The notes under the pieces: generated by a model
Told to the model about the DNA's origin: nothing
The model's database searches: none
Seen by the model: only the letters and a program-made list of their open reading frames with translations
Translations under genes and position numbers: made by a program
Assembly: GCF_019097595.1 (NCBI RefSeq)
Contig: NC_080718.1
Location: 13,806,157 to 13,870,156 of the forward strand
Source of the DNA: Hemibagrus wyckioides
Taxonomy: Eukaryota; Chordata; Actinopteri; Siluriformes; Bagridae
Direction: 5' to 3'
Length of the DNA stretch: 64,000 nt
Shown: in pieces, positions 1 through 10,701 of the stretch
Numbering within the stretch: position 1 is the first letter of the stretch
Layout: each line of letters opens with the position of its first letter

Positions 1-87
1 GTAAGTATCTGTGGTAAGTATGTGTGGTAAGTATGTGTGGTAAGTATTTCACCTCTAGATTTCAGCATTAGTCTTTTTTTTTTTCAG
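1..87 (+). repeat. Tandem 5' splice-site array plus 3' splice site (unit 1)
   Basis: Four GTAAGTAT motifs start at 1, 14, 27 and 40 (13-bp step), each a near-perfect U1 pairing site. A T tract ending in CAG at 87 follows. This looks like competing donors for one short intron in the 3' UTR of the gene copy that would lie upstream of the window. Confidence 0.6.
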
Positions 88-407
88 AGAGAGATTTCAG
101 CCTTTTAAACATGTGGGGTGGTGAGAATCTGTTGTTTCTTTTGTATTTTGCATTTGCGTTTAGTTTGTGTTAAATGTATAGGATTTTTATAATATTAATG
201 TTGTTTATTTATATATTTATATATAATATATTATATATATTAATAAATAAATAGAAATTGTATTGTTGTAGAATCATGCATTGTTGTAAATATGTAAATA
301 TGTAAATATTACATTTTTAAGATTTAGATTTTAATATTAAGTTATACAAATGTAGTGTTGCGTTATAAAATATTAAAATAGTGTATAAAATATTAATATC
401 TGTAATA

Positions 408-968
408 GGTCCGTGTACTTTATGGTATTTGAAGTTTCTTTTTATGAAACAGAAACAAAAAAAACGAAAATGAAATTGTTTTTTAATTATGTGATGAAAA
501 CGTCAGACACCTTTTTAAAATTAGACTTGATTTTCTTTCCTCATTTATACTTTAAATAAAGAAAGTTTTATATCATAGAAACGGAAAAACAGCTGCATTT
601 TCTTTGTCTAAAACCGGCCGTATCTCTTCTTCTGTCATTTGTGGCAGCGTGCAGTGTTCTACCTCGGTGAAGTTAGTTATACAGACACTCAGAAGCGGTA
701 TTTTAGGGACCGCGGTAAAACACTGCACGCTGCCACAAATGACAGAAGAAGAGATACGGCCGGTTTTAGACTAAGAAAATGCAGCTGTTCTTCCGTTTCT
801 ATGATATAGAACTTTCTTTATTTAAAGTATAAATGAGGAAAGAAAATCAAGTCTAATTTTAAAAAGGTGTCTGATGTTTTCATCACATAATTAAAAAACA
901 ATTTCATTTTCGTGTTTTTTGTTTCTGTTTATAAAAACAAACTTCAAATGCCAAAAAGTACACGGACC
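408..968. mobile_element. Foldback (long palindromic) MITE-like element, unit 1
   Basis: Arms 408-658 and 719-968 are nearly perfect reverse complements around a 60-bp spacer. The ends are GGTCCGTGTAC...GTACACGGACC, flanked by ATA on both sides, a possible 3-bp target duplication. It has no coding capacity of its own: the small ORFs seen on both strands are mirror images produced by the palindrome. It may be a Harbinger-like foldback element. Confidence 0.8.
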
Positions 969-1179
969 ATAATAAGTGTACAGTTTGTCGTTGCTTGTAA
1001 ATAGTTAATAAATTATTTTTTGGTTCAATTCACACGTGTCTCAAGTGTCTTTTTTTTATAACATCATAAACATTTCTCATTTGTTTCTCATATAATTACA
1101 CAGTAAAAAGAGTAGAGTATTGTTGTATTACATATCAGTATTTTTCTAAAACAACAGCCATGTTACAGTGTGAAATGCT

Positions 1180-1180
<1 letters not shown>
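969..1180. other. AT-rich spacer between foldback element and microsatellite
   Basis: No gene or recognisable element is seen here or in the equivalents at 18053-18265, 37860-38070 and 54424-54635. Confidence 0.6.
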
Positions 1181-1214
<34 letters not shown>

Positions 1215-1289
1215 TGTGTATGTATGTGTGTGTATGTGTGTGTATGTGTGTGTATGTGTGTGTATGTGTGTGTATGTGTGTGTATGTGT

Positions 1290-1336
<47 letters not shown>
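1181..1336. repeat. (GA)n(GT)n microsatellite with GTGTGTAT variants, unit 1
   Basis: A GA tract passes into GT with interspersed GTAT. Reading frames over it are low-complexity artefacts. In unit 1 it joins directly to the LINE tail, at the site of a deletion relative to unit 2. Confidence 0.95.
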
Positions 1337-1340
<4 letters not shown>

Positions 1341-1500
1341 ACAGTTCAGTCCCGGGTGTTGAGGAGCCTGATGGCTTGAGGAAAGAAACTGTTACACAGT
1401 CTGGTTGTGAGGGCCCGAATGCTCCGGTACCTCTTTCCAGATGGCAGGAGGGTGAAGAGTGTGTGTGAGGGGTGTCTGGGGTCAGCCACAATGCTTTAGA
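1337..1500 (-). mobile_element. LINE tail remnant, unit 1
   Basis: Same sequence as 21090-21240 of unit 2, joined directly to the GT microsatellite. The unit 3 equivalent is 38121-38285. Confidence 0.5.
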
Positions 1501-1504
1501 GCAA

Positions 1505-1730
1505 TTTAGAGTTACCAGCCTCAGAAATCACCAATTAACAGCACCTCAGATTAGAGCCGTTATGAAGGCTTTACAGAGCATCAGTAGCAGACATATCTCA
1601 ATATCAACTGTTCAAAGGACATTATTGTGTATTTCGGCCGCCTTCAGCATTGTTTTACAATGTAGAAAGAAATAAACATCAGGAAAGACCATGGAATTAG
1701 AAGACGTGTCCAAACTTTTGACTGGTAGAG

Positions 1731-1735
<5 letters not shown>
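1505..1735 (+). mobile_element. Tc1-like element, internally deleted, unit 1
   Basis: It begins like the N-terminal part of a common fish Tc1 transposase gene (ACCTCAGATTAGAGCC...CAACTGTTCAAAGGAC). It then jumps to the characteristic end TGTCCAAACTTTTGACTGGTA. Nearly all of the transposase gene is missing. Equivalents are 21254-21486 and 38291-38524. Confidence 0.65.
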
Positions 1736-1805
<70 letters not shown>

Positions 1806-1830
1806 TATCTCACAAAAGTGAGATAACATT
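1736..1830. repeat. (TA)n tract and Tc1-type end, unit 1
   Basis: About 65 bp of TA, followed by ACAGTATCTCACAAAAGTGAG, the end of another fish Tc1-like family. TA length differs greatly between units (21487-21507 short; 38523-38594 long). Confidence 0.8.
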
Positions 1831-1999
1831 GTTGTGTTTTCTGACATTTTTATTGCTGTCCTGCTCAAAGGCTGAAAGGTATTTTAGTCACGTGGTGTGA
1901 AAGCGGCGCTGCGCAGACCGATAAGTGTATGACATTAAAGTATCGCGAGAGCTGTTCTAGCGCATATTCCAGCGCACACTCTCGCGGTATTTTGGCGCG

Positions 2000-2059
<60 letters not shown>

Positions 2060-2185
2060 GAGAGAGATGTCAAATTCGTGTACAGTAAACGGCCACAGTG
2101 CTCTAATAAAACAGTCAACATTTACTTAATTCCTCTACACTCCGGTGGCAAAATTCGGGATAAAACATTCGGGGCTAGATTAAAA
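1831..2185. repeat. Inverted-repeat arm, left (unit 1)
   Basis: Reverse complement of 10400-10701, interrupted in the middle by a GT tract. It includes TCTCGCGGTATTTTGG and GGCAAAATTCGGGATAAAAC. The same sequence forms the inside of the hAT left end at 10353, so this is a second, endless copy of that element in opposite orientation. Confidence 0.8.
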
Positions 2186-2875
2186 GGCTATGTCCATATG
2201 TAACTGGGTATTTTTAAAAACAGAGATTTTTCTTCTTTTTTAAAAAAATTCTGTCCACACGACCTACGTGTTAAAAATATCTTTGTCCACATGAAAATGC
2301 AAAACGCCCTGTTAAGTGTTGTCACATGCCTAGCCAATCAGAAGCCTGGACAAAACTTTATTACCGGTTCCGGTAGTTTAACAACAAAGGAACGTCACGG
2401 GAAAGCGATGCCCTTGACATGTGAACATTTTATTATAAAATGTAGAAGTCCAACCGGGTCTCATCCAAAACCGCCATCGCTGTGTGCGTTCCCAGATAGC
2501 AAATTGGATCTGGGCCGAGTCTGGCTGAGTTTCGGCTTTAAGTTTGGCCCAGATACCACATGGAATTATGGCCCAAAGCTGGCCCAAATGCGGTTTGCCA
2601 AAAGTCAACCAGACCAATACCAGAAACAGACCAAAACTCAGCCACAACTCCACAATGTCACCAGAAATCAGCCATAACTGACCCACAACAGTGCCAGAAT
2701 CCACACGTGTCAGCCAGACAAGAGCAAAAATGCCACCACCTTTACCCCAGAACTCAGCCGCAAATTATCCAGAAGGTCCACAAAACAGCCAGAACTGAAC
2801 CAATATTATGGCAGAATCCTCAAAACTGAACCAGAAATTGTAAATTGTAATTGTATAATAAAAGAATGAAACTAC
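2186..2875. other. Repeat-like non-coding region, unit 1
   Basis: It contains imperfect TGGCCCA/CCAGA-type repeats (2490-2830) of a kind common in fish. Open frames across it (128 and 89 codons) have biased, repetitive composition and differ by indels between copies, so they are not called as genes. Equivalents are 21883-22560 and 38961-39650. Confidence 0.5.
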
Positions 2876-2879
2876 ACAA

Positions 2880-3330
2880 ATTCAAAGCAGAATGTTTTAT
2901 TGATGTAGAAAGGGGAAACAAATCTCAACAAGAAATATAAACAGTTTACAGGTCCTATCCTCTCAAGGACTGTGTATGGGCTCTGTCACTTAGCCAGGAA
3001 TTTCCAAGCCGTGTTGGTGACTAGGAGCATCACTTGGTCCCCAGGCTGTAACTCCTGAGGCTGAGCGGAGCGAATATACAACCGTTGTTGTTCACGCTAG
3101 GCTGCCTCCAGGTGTTCCTTGACAATAGGCCCCACTCAGTCGATTTGGGCCTGCATAGTCTGGATGTAATGCAGAGTGGAAGGAAGAGTGCTGCCCTTCT
3201 CAAACTTTACTGGCCACATCCAGCAGTCCTCAAGGTTGCTGTCCAATGAGGGGCTCACAGACTCCTTCTCAGGCAGCCTGTCGAGATACAGGTGATGAGC
3301 GGGTTAGTAGGCATCAGAGCCATCAGTCCT
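2880..3330 (-). pseudogene. Ty3/gypsy retrotransposon pol fragment (integrase C-terminus), unit 1
   Basis: On the minus strand the frame reads IVKEHLEAA, then a stop, REQQRLYIRSAQ and LQPGDQVMLLV, with further stops. This is the end of the integrase, the QPGD-V-LLV segment that opens the GPY/F module of Ty3/gypsy elements. No LTR, reverse transcriptase or protease is visible. It is a dead fragment. Confidence 0.6.
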
Positions 3331-3544
3331 GTCACCTGTACACAAACACACACACACACACACAGAGACTAGCTCATGAAAAATAATTTATGTCATTTAT
3401 CCGTAATAAAAATGCTAGAATATACAAGTACATGTGAAAATGCAAAAACATGTATTTTTGGTATTCTTGGTGAGTTTAAATGACAATAATGAAAGATCTG
3501 TTTTCCTAAATATAAATCTTTTGTGATCAGTGCAGATAAAGTAG

Positions 3545-4645
3545 TTCAGTAGGAAGTGAGACCTGATCTGTTTCGTTAGGATTGGCTCCACTCTCTCGAT
3601 GCAGATGTTCTCATACTCTCTGGCATCCTTGAAGGTGAGCAGTAAAGCCGGCTTCCCCGCCTTGGACACCTTGTTGACCTCTGCCTTGCTGTTGAGCGCC
3701 ATCTGCAGGCGGCGTGTGAGCCTCTGCGGCCCACGGGCTGGTCTTTTCTCCATGATGTCAGCAGGAAAGGTGGAGATGGGCAGAGGAACCATAAACTTCA
3801 CTTTTTTCCTACTCCCTTTCCTGCTCATTCCACCTTTCCCACCTATCTTCTTCTTCTTCCACTTGATCCCATAGGACGGCAACACAAACTCTTCATCAAG
3901 ATACTCCTGTCCTGTGAAGAAGGGATGTTTATCATGCCATCATGCTTCTTGTTGTGGTCCACAATGATCTTCTGCAGATGTTCCTGGTCCACAGGAGCAT
4001 GATGTTCCTGCAGGACATACGCAAACTTTTCCATTGAGACTTTCTCCACAGGAGTGTCGCTCTCCTCGGCGAGCTGGAAGGCCTGACTGCCCAGAGCTGG
4101 TTGGGATTAATCACGCCGGGTTTGGAGAACTGTGTAAACGCTTGCTCTGCCTTCTGCAACTCCAACATCGCCACCTTGTAGTGGTGTATTTTGGGAACCA
4201 AACCACCCTTGTTTATCAGCTTCGGGCTGCATCCTGGAGGTGAAGAAAATGATCTTATTAATCACAGGAAAGAAAGAAAGAGACAGAGAGAAAGAAGATC
4301 TGATGCTCTCTAACACACCTCTCTGTGCCAGAAACTAGCAGCACTCAGTGTGACCTCCAGCTGCAGACGTGTGCAGAGCCGATTTTCTCTTAAGATTCAC
4401 CAAACTCCAATCTGCCTGGTACGCCGACAACACCCACAGCACCTGAACATCACATACAGGGGGAAGTGCTAAGTCAGTGGGTAAGACAAGAACAAATCAG
4501 GTGTCTATACAGAGAGATATGAATATCCCAGCACAGAGTTTTATAACTGTACAGTAGAGATGATTATAGATTAGAGATGATTATAGATTATAGATTACCT
4601 GCAAGAATCCTCCAGCTGTCCGTCCTCTCACATGTACACACACAC
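3545..4645 (-). pseudogene. ankef1: ankef1-like pseudogene fragment (ankyrin/EF-hand), unit 1
   Basis: From the top: a short piece ending GGFLQ| (about 4599-4640), an ankyrin exon (about 4330-4450) with SALHASAAGGHTE, and a third exon from 4222 down. Splice phases between the last two fit (AGAG|GT and CAG|GATGC), giving RGCSPKLINKGGLVPK. The third exon contains the linker FSKPGVINPNQLW, an EF-hand-like segment MEKFAYVLQEHHAPVDQEH and a lysine-rich stretch. Two frameshifts (after NPNQLWA and after DGMINI) break it in every unit. Unit 1 also has TAG in the ankyrin exon and lacks the 6 bp that supply the end stop in units 2 and 3. Most of the ankyrin repeats are absent. The assignment to ANKEF1 rests on remembered family features. 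Confidence 0.6.
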
Positions 4646-4719
4646 ACACACACACACACCGAGACTAGCTCATAACAAATAATTAATTTCATTTATCCTT
4701 AATAAAAATGCTAGAATAT

Positions 4720-5766
4720 AATGACTTCTGTTTGGACTCCAGCTAAGATGGCAGCTTAATCCTGATCCTGCCAAACCACTTTCTTTCTTTTTGTTTGAAA
4801 GCTCAACCAACTGGGATTTTTTTTTACAATTATATTAATCCACATTAGTAATGGAGTCGACAGAGAAGAGAACAGCGGATGTTATGTCTCCTTCTACTCC
4901 ATCTCCACATTCCAAACTTGCAAAGAAGAAAGTCAAGAAACAGCTATTTGACGGACCGACTCTGCTAACTCCTGTGACAGATGCTAGCGAACCACTTGCG
5001 GAAAGTTTGGACTTAGCAGCGCTAATATATGACATGAGGGGAACACTATGTGAACTTTCTGTGGATGTAAAGGCAATACGGGAAGATGTGGACTCTTTTC
5101 AATAGAAACTTAGTAACCTTGAGGTGGAAGTTTCTATGGTGAGCAATTCCCTTACTTTATTGCACAAGCACACCGATATTATCCAAACCGCTGAATGCGA
5201 GGACAGGCTACAGATTAGAGAAACTACCTCACTGACCTCTAAATTACAAACCCGCGTTTCTGAGCTAGAAGACCGGTCTCTGAACAATCTTCGCATTGCT
5301 AATCTTCCAGAAAACGCAGAAGGGGGTGATGCCACTGATTTTCTCCCGATCTGGTTTCCATCTTTGGCTGAATGAGGAGTTATTGATATAGAAAAGGCTC
5401 GTCGTGTTTTCAACAGTCAAGAGGTTTCCTCAAACAAGCCCAGGATCCTTATCTTTAAACTTCTGAAGTACAACGATTGCCAGGCCAATATGAAGGCATA
5501 CAGGCAGCCAGTTACCAAGATACAACATGGCCAGTCTCACCTTCTTTTCTTTGCCGATTATTCTAACACTACTGCCCAGCGGCGCAAAGTGTTCTCATCT
5601 TGCATTGCTTCTCTAAGGCAGAAAGGGATTCAGCATTTTCTCCTCTATCCTGCTAACCTGAAGGTAACATTTAACTCTGAAACCCGCATCTTCTCTTCTC
5701 CCGAAGAGGCTCAGCGTTTCATTGATGACATTTTACAGGACGGTTGCAACGTTCATAACATGTAAT
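4720..5766 (+). pseudogene. L1 LINE ORF1 remnant, unit 1
   Basis: Three open segments follow one another: 4851-5105, 5124-5375 and 5490-5765, broken by TAG after DSFQ and TGA after SLAE. The N-terminal part is lysine-rich and followed by a coiled-coil-like stretch (KLQTRVSELEDRSLNNLRI). The rest matches the L1 ORF1p RNA-recognition and C-terminal domains (RIANLPENAEG, FADYSNTTAQRRK, FLLYPANLKV, FSSPEEAQRF). ORF1p is the RNA-binding partner of L1 ORF2p in retrotransposition. Both stops are shared by all units, so it was dead before the duplication. Confidence 0.8.
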
Positions 5767-6074
5767 AACTCCTGATATATTATAACCTATGTGTTGGTTA
5801 ATGTGGATTAATCTCTTAGAATAACTTCCAACTTTTTTCACTTTTGTTTGGGATTTTTTTTTTTACTGATATTGGTCTTTGTGGTTTATTATAACCTTCA
5901 CCCCCCCCCCCCCATTTGTAGGGGGAGGATTCCATATTGGTTATCATTCGTCAAGGTTGGTTCATCATTTGACAATTCAGGTATGATTGTGGTTTTGTAG
6001 GTCCGTCATGGTTTGACTCCCAGGAATGCGACAGTCTTTCTTTTTTGACTAGTCCATGCAGGTTAGTTAGTTTT
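5767..6074. other. Spacer with poly-C tract, unit 1
   Basis: A run of about 15 C near 5900, then unique sequence, precedes the hAT end. Units 1 and 2 (25505-25811) agree; unit 3 departs right after the C tract. Confidence 0.5.
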
Positions 6075-9000
6075 AGGGCTACACGATAACAGGATAAATG
6101 ATAATCATGATTATTTTGCTCAAAATTTTAATCATGATTAATAATCACGATTATTCTTTTAGTTAAGAACTTTTATTCACTTCAGTATTTTTATTGCACT
6201 TTACAGCCACACTGTATATAAAAAATACAACCAGAAGATGAATACTAAAAGTTACTGTATTGAGGCTTCTGACAATGTTTTTTTTTAACTCTGGTAAAAA
6301 TAAAATTGTGCCTCTTTTACATGTCAAATGGCGATAAAATTAAATTAGAATAAAACTGGAATAAAAATAAAACATTTTTAGAATAAAACCGTTTTTGCTG
6401 GCCTATGATATGCCTTTATACTTACAACCACCAAGAACATCCTAACAACTGTACTTAAACTTTATAGTTTCATGTATTTGCTTAGCCAGGCACTATCCAC
6501 CTTTTTCAATGTAGTTAAGTACATTCAACAGCTAATAAAACCCCAGCTGTAACCTTGTGTATACTGAGGCTTCTGACAATGTAAATTAAAACTAATAAAA
6601 AATAAAACTGTGCCTCTCTTATGTGTCAAATGGTAATAACAAAATCAAATATGAAATATGCCTACAACAAGTACGTATTTATGCATACATGTTAGAGATT
6701 TTGGGCTAAAAACACAAGCCTGTCAATTTGATCTGGCTTTAGGGAAGACTACAAGCATGTAACTACATTTCCGCCTGTACTAAAAGCCCTCTCTGAAGGA
6801 GAGCTTGTGGCTGGTATGCACAAGTATTTCTTTGCCACTTTTGAAAGCCTTGGGTAGACCTTTTCATGTTTTTTCCACCATTTTAGTGGGTCCCCCGCAC
6901 TGTCCAGGTTGCATGACTGTAAGTAAGACTACAGCTCACAGGCTACACTGGGTTTGTGGTTGCTAGATGGCAAGTCTTGTTCAGTAGTTTTAAAGTAGCT
7001 TCCTCAAGTCATCTTTTTCTTTGGAGCGCATCCAGCTTCAGCATTCTCCTCAGTGTTTTCTTGTGGTGGTGCTGGGAGTGTCACCTAAACACACAAAAAG
7101 ACAATTACAACTAATTTTAAGCAGCATTAAATTACTAGATAAATCTCAGTGCATCTCTTTTTTTTATTACCATCATTGCCACAGTCTGCATCTCAGCTTT
7201 CAGTCTGGCTTGTATTGATGCTTTGTTGTCTTCAGCGGTGTAGCTGAATCTTATCGCTCATCTTAAAACGTGGATCCACAGTAGATGCCATGTCCAACAG
7301 AGCCTGGATATGTGGGTCGCTGTATTTTTCATTTAGCTACTCCAGGATTTTAGACTTTATTGCTCTTGACAGGTCAGTATCATCATCCGTAACTTTCAAG
7401 ATTGACGAGTTGAAAAGATGAAGAGCTGGCTTTACAAACGACACGCTGACGTACGTCTCGCCAGACAGTGCATCTGTAAACTTAACTAGAGGTTGCAGGG
7501 ATTTGTTGATTGCCTCTAGCACATCCGTGTCCTGCCATGTTGGGATGAGATGCCGAGACTTCTTGTCAGAAGACAGGACATGTGCAATGGCCTTTTGCTG
7601 CTCGATGACTCTCTCTATCATGGCTTGACGTGATCCCCACCTCGTTGGACACTCTGTTTTCAGTGAGTGTTCTGGGAGCTTCAGCTCCTTTTGTGCTGCA
7701 ATAAACTCCCTCTTACGCTGCCAGCTGTAGGAGAAGGTGCTCACCAACTTTTTGCAGACGCCCACAGCCCGGTCAATTCTTGGATCCTTCATGGCATTCT
7801 CTAGAGAAAAAACAAAAACACATCAGAAAAACATTATCAAGTCACAGCATAAGAAGACTTTGTTTATTGTGAAACTTTTAATCAGAAATAAATCTTTGGA
7901 TTTTTGATAATTATGTACAGCTACATTAGACTAATATCAACTATTAATTATTACTATTAGTAAAACTATTAGTAAACACTGACTTATTCTAAATTCCACT
8001 GGGTGCACATACATTCAGATGTAATAGCATTTGACCAGTCAAATCCTACGTGTTATTTTTGGCTTTTAAATATCTGTAATTTGATGATGGTTGTATGACT
8101 CCAGTTGTCACTGTAATATCAGAAAAATACTAAAGGCATTTAAAAAAATACAAAAATACAACTGTTCATGGTTAGTTCATGTTGGCTCAGCTCTATCAAA
8201 TAAAATTTACTAATCTAATACATTATTAAAATAGAAAATAGTATTTGTTGATGTTGAAATTAATGGTAACTAAGATAAATAATAATAAATGCTTTAGAAG
8301 TACTTTTCATTGTTAACTAATGTTAACAAATAAAACCATATTGTAAAGTGTTACCAGTTTCACATTATAAGGAAAAAAACGTTAACACAACTTACCGATG
8401 GCTAAATGCAGTCTATGACCAAAGCAGTGTAGCCTCGTCCAGTTATTCATAGACGCTGCCCTAATCATATTAGCTGCGTCGTCAGCTGTAATGCAGACGA
8501 GTCTTTCCTCCAGCAAACCCCATGCAGAGATCGCTTCTTTTAGGCCCGCTGCAATAGACTCCGCTGTATGGTCTTGTGGGAAAATGAAGTTTGCAAAAGC
8601 TTGCTTTTCATCTCAAACTTACTGTCAATGAAATGACCAGTCAAGCTCAAATACGGTTCTGTACTTCTACTTGACCATAAGTCGGTTGTTGCAGCAAAAT
8701 ATTCAATGCTGCGAATTTCTCTTTCTATTTCCAGTCTGCATTTCGCATACAGCGAGGGCAGCGCAACTTTGGAAAAATGGTTGCATGAGGGAATGTTGTA
8801 TCTTTTGTCAAGTGTGGCAATCATTTTTTTAAACCCCTCGCTGCTCACTGTGCTTATTGGACACATATCTTTGGCTACATGATACGCGATCGCCTCCATT
8901 ATTTCCTTGTGCCTTTGCGAGCAATGTGAATATTGTATTGCGTTTAACAACGTCCCCGGTATTGTTCTCTGTGTCGTGGATGGTCGGGGATTTTATGTGG

Positions 9001-9251
9001 TTGCTGCTTGTGTCTTCAGATTTTGAAATTCTTGATATTGCACTTTATGGTGGCTTTTAAGGTGGTTAATGAGGTTTGTTGTGTTACCTTGGGATGTTTG
9101 GACGGAGCAGGAGTTATTAAATGTGTTCATGCTATGCTTCAGCGAGTCATTAATCCCCCCTTTTGTTGAACATTTAAGTATGTATTATCACATGGCTATT
9201 TTGTTTCTCTCACAATTGTTATGTTGTTATGTTATTTTCACTTGGTTTAAA
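6075..9251 (-). pseudogene. hAT element with ZBED-type transposase, broken, unit 1
   Basis: The gene runs leftward. The end of a BED zinc finger (GNTTNLINHLKSHH) lies near 9040, followed by the N-terminal catalytic part 8540-8950 (TTDLWSSRSTEPYLSLTGHFID). A frameshift leads to CITADDAANMIR and FGHRLHLAIG| at 8397. An intron with GTAAG and CTCTAG ends leads to 7337-7792 (CPTRWGSRQAMIERV). A TAG, then VDPRFK, and finally the dimerisation region near 6740-6900 (DPLKWWKKHEK, IPATSSPSERAFS). It has at least two frameshifts and several stops. The left end near 6077 has a hAT-like TAGGGCTACACGAT; the right end is cut off at about 9251. Confidence 0.8.
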
Positions 9252-9628
9252 TTGAATGAACAGATATAGATATACCTAATACAGGTGCCATGTACAGATT
9301 TTGTCTTTTGATATCGAAAATTAATTGTACAGCTCTTTTCTCTGGATTTAGTGCTTCTTTGCTTCTTTACTAATACATTGTGAGAAGCCATGTACATCTT
9401 ATTGTTACCTTGATTCATTTGATTTGTCCAAACACACCACAATGACATCTACAGCAATCATTGGAGGTGGGGTAGGAGATGCGGTAAGGTGGGGCAGCTT
9501 TAACGCGAATCCAGACACGTTAGCAGCAATTTCCTGTGGAGCACCGGTTTCCAGAGATTTTCAGTGCACGCACTCATGCAGAAAGAAAAGGTAACGTCAT
9601 GCCCTGGCTTAAAATGTTATGAGAAATA
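9252..9628. other. Non-coding spacer before Tc1 half, unit 1
   Basis: No gene is seen. Unit 2 has it at 28989-29365. Unit 3 keeps only the first part (46859-47036). Confidence 0.5.
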
Positions 9629-10352
9629 CACTGATCAGCCATAACATTATGACCACCTGCCAAATATTGTGTTGGACCCCCTTTTGCTGCCAAAACAGCC
9701 ATGACCCCTTGAGGCATGGACTCTTCAGATCCCTGAAGGTGTGTGTGGTATCTGGCACCAAGATTTTAGCAGCAGATCCCTTAAGTCCTTAAATCCCTTA
9801 AGTTGCGAGTTGGGGCCTCCATGGATCTGACTTGTTTGTCCAGCACATCCTACAGATGCTCAACTGGACTGAGATCTGGGGGATTTGGAGGCCAAGTCAA
9901 CACCTCATTATAGTGCTCATCAAACTATTCTTGAGCCATTTTTACTTTGTGGCATGGTGCATTATCCTTCTGAAAGAGGCCACAGCCATCAGGGAATACA
10001 GTTTCCATGAAAGGATGTACATGGTCTACAACAATGCGTAGGAAGGAGGTACATGTCAAAGTAACATCCACATGGATGGCAGGACCCAAGGATTCATAGC
10101 AGAACATTACGCAAAGCATGACGCTGTCTCCGCTGGCTTGCCTTATAATAATGCATACTGGTGCCATGTGTTCCCCTGGTAAGTGACGCACATGCACCCA
10201 GCCATCCATGTGATACAAATGAAAACATGATTCATCAGACCAGGCTACCTTCTTCCATTGCTCCGTGGTCCAGATCTAATGCTCATGTTCCCATTGTTGG
10301 CACTTTCGGCGGTGCACAGGGGTCAGCATGGGCACCCTGACTGGTCTGCCAC
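9629..10352 (-). pseudogene. Tc1-like transposase, C-terminal half, unit 1
   Basis: The element end CACTGATCAGCCATAACATT, preceded by TA, begins at 9629. The minus-strand frame shows the DDE-family C-terminal part, including SDESCFHLYHMDG, FCYESLGPAIHVDVT, FQKDNAPCHKVKMAQE and WPPNPPDLSPVEHL, with stops. The half ends at the 8-bp sequence TCTGCCAC (10345-10352), where a hAT element inserted. The N-terminal half lies at 56703-57181. Confidence 0.85.
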
Positions 10353-10410
10353 CAGGGGCGTCACTAGGGCTATTCATTCGGGGATCGAGCCCAGGATGAT
10401 TTTAATCTAG
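10353..10410 (+). mobile_element. Left end of a hAT-like element, unit 1
   Basis: CAGGGGCGTCACTAGG follows TCTGCCAC directly. The matching right end with the same 8-bp duplication is at 56679-56694. The interior next to it is the inverted-repeat arm. Confidence 0.75.
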
Positions 10411-10701
10411 CCCCGAATGTTTTATCCTGAATTTTGCCACCGGAGTGCAGAGGAATTAATGAAATGTTGATGTTTACTGTACACGATTTTGACTGACATC
10501 TCTCTCTGCACGCGTGCACACACACACACACACACACCAAAATACCGCGAGAGTGTGCGCTGGAATATGTGCTAGAATAGCTCTCGCGATACTTTAATGT
10601 CGTACACTTATCGGTCTGCGCAGCGCCGCTTTCCCACCACGTGACTAAAATACCTTTCAGCCTTTGAGCAGGACAGCAATAAAAATGTCAGAAAACACAA
10701 C
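10400..10701. repeat. Inverted-repeat arm, right (unit 1)
   Basis: Reverse complement of 1831-2185, 8.2 kb away. Contains a CA tract in the middle. Confidence 0.8.

Noticed and set aside
590..780. Pairs of 66-codon frames on opposite strands (clear at 17657-17888 and 37470-37701)
   Set aside because: Mirror images created by the palindromic foldback element; the same peptide appears on both strands.
1135..1491. Open frames rich in His-Thr or Cys-Val over the GT/CA tracts (also 18243-18568, 38036-38281, 63345-63811)
   Set aside because: Translations of simple repeats; length follows the repeat and no coding signal is present.
2291..2829. Open frames of 128 and 89 codons, extended to 212 in unit 2
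   Set aside because: Repetitive CCAGA/TGGCCCA composition, frames altered by small indels between units, no start context or splice support.
9069..9269. Plus-strand 66-codon frame next to the hAT remnant
   Set aside because: Lies opposite the BED finger region and has no features of its own.
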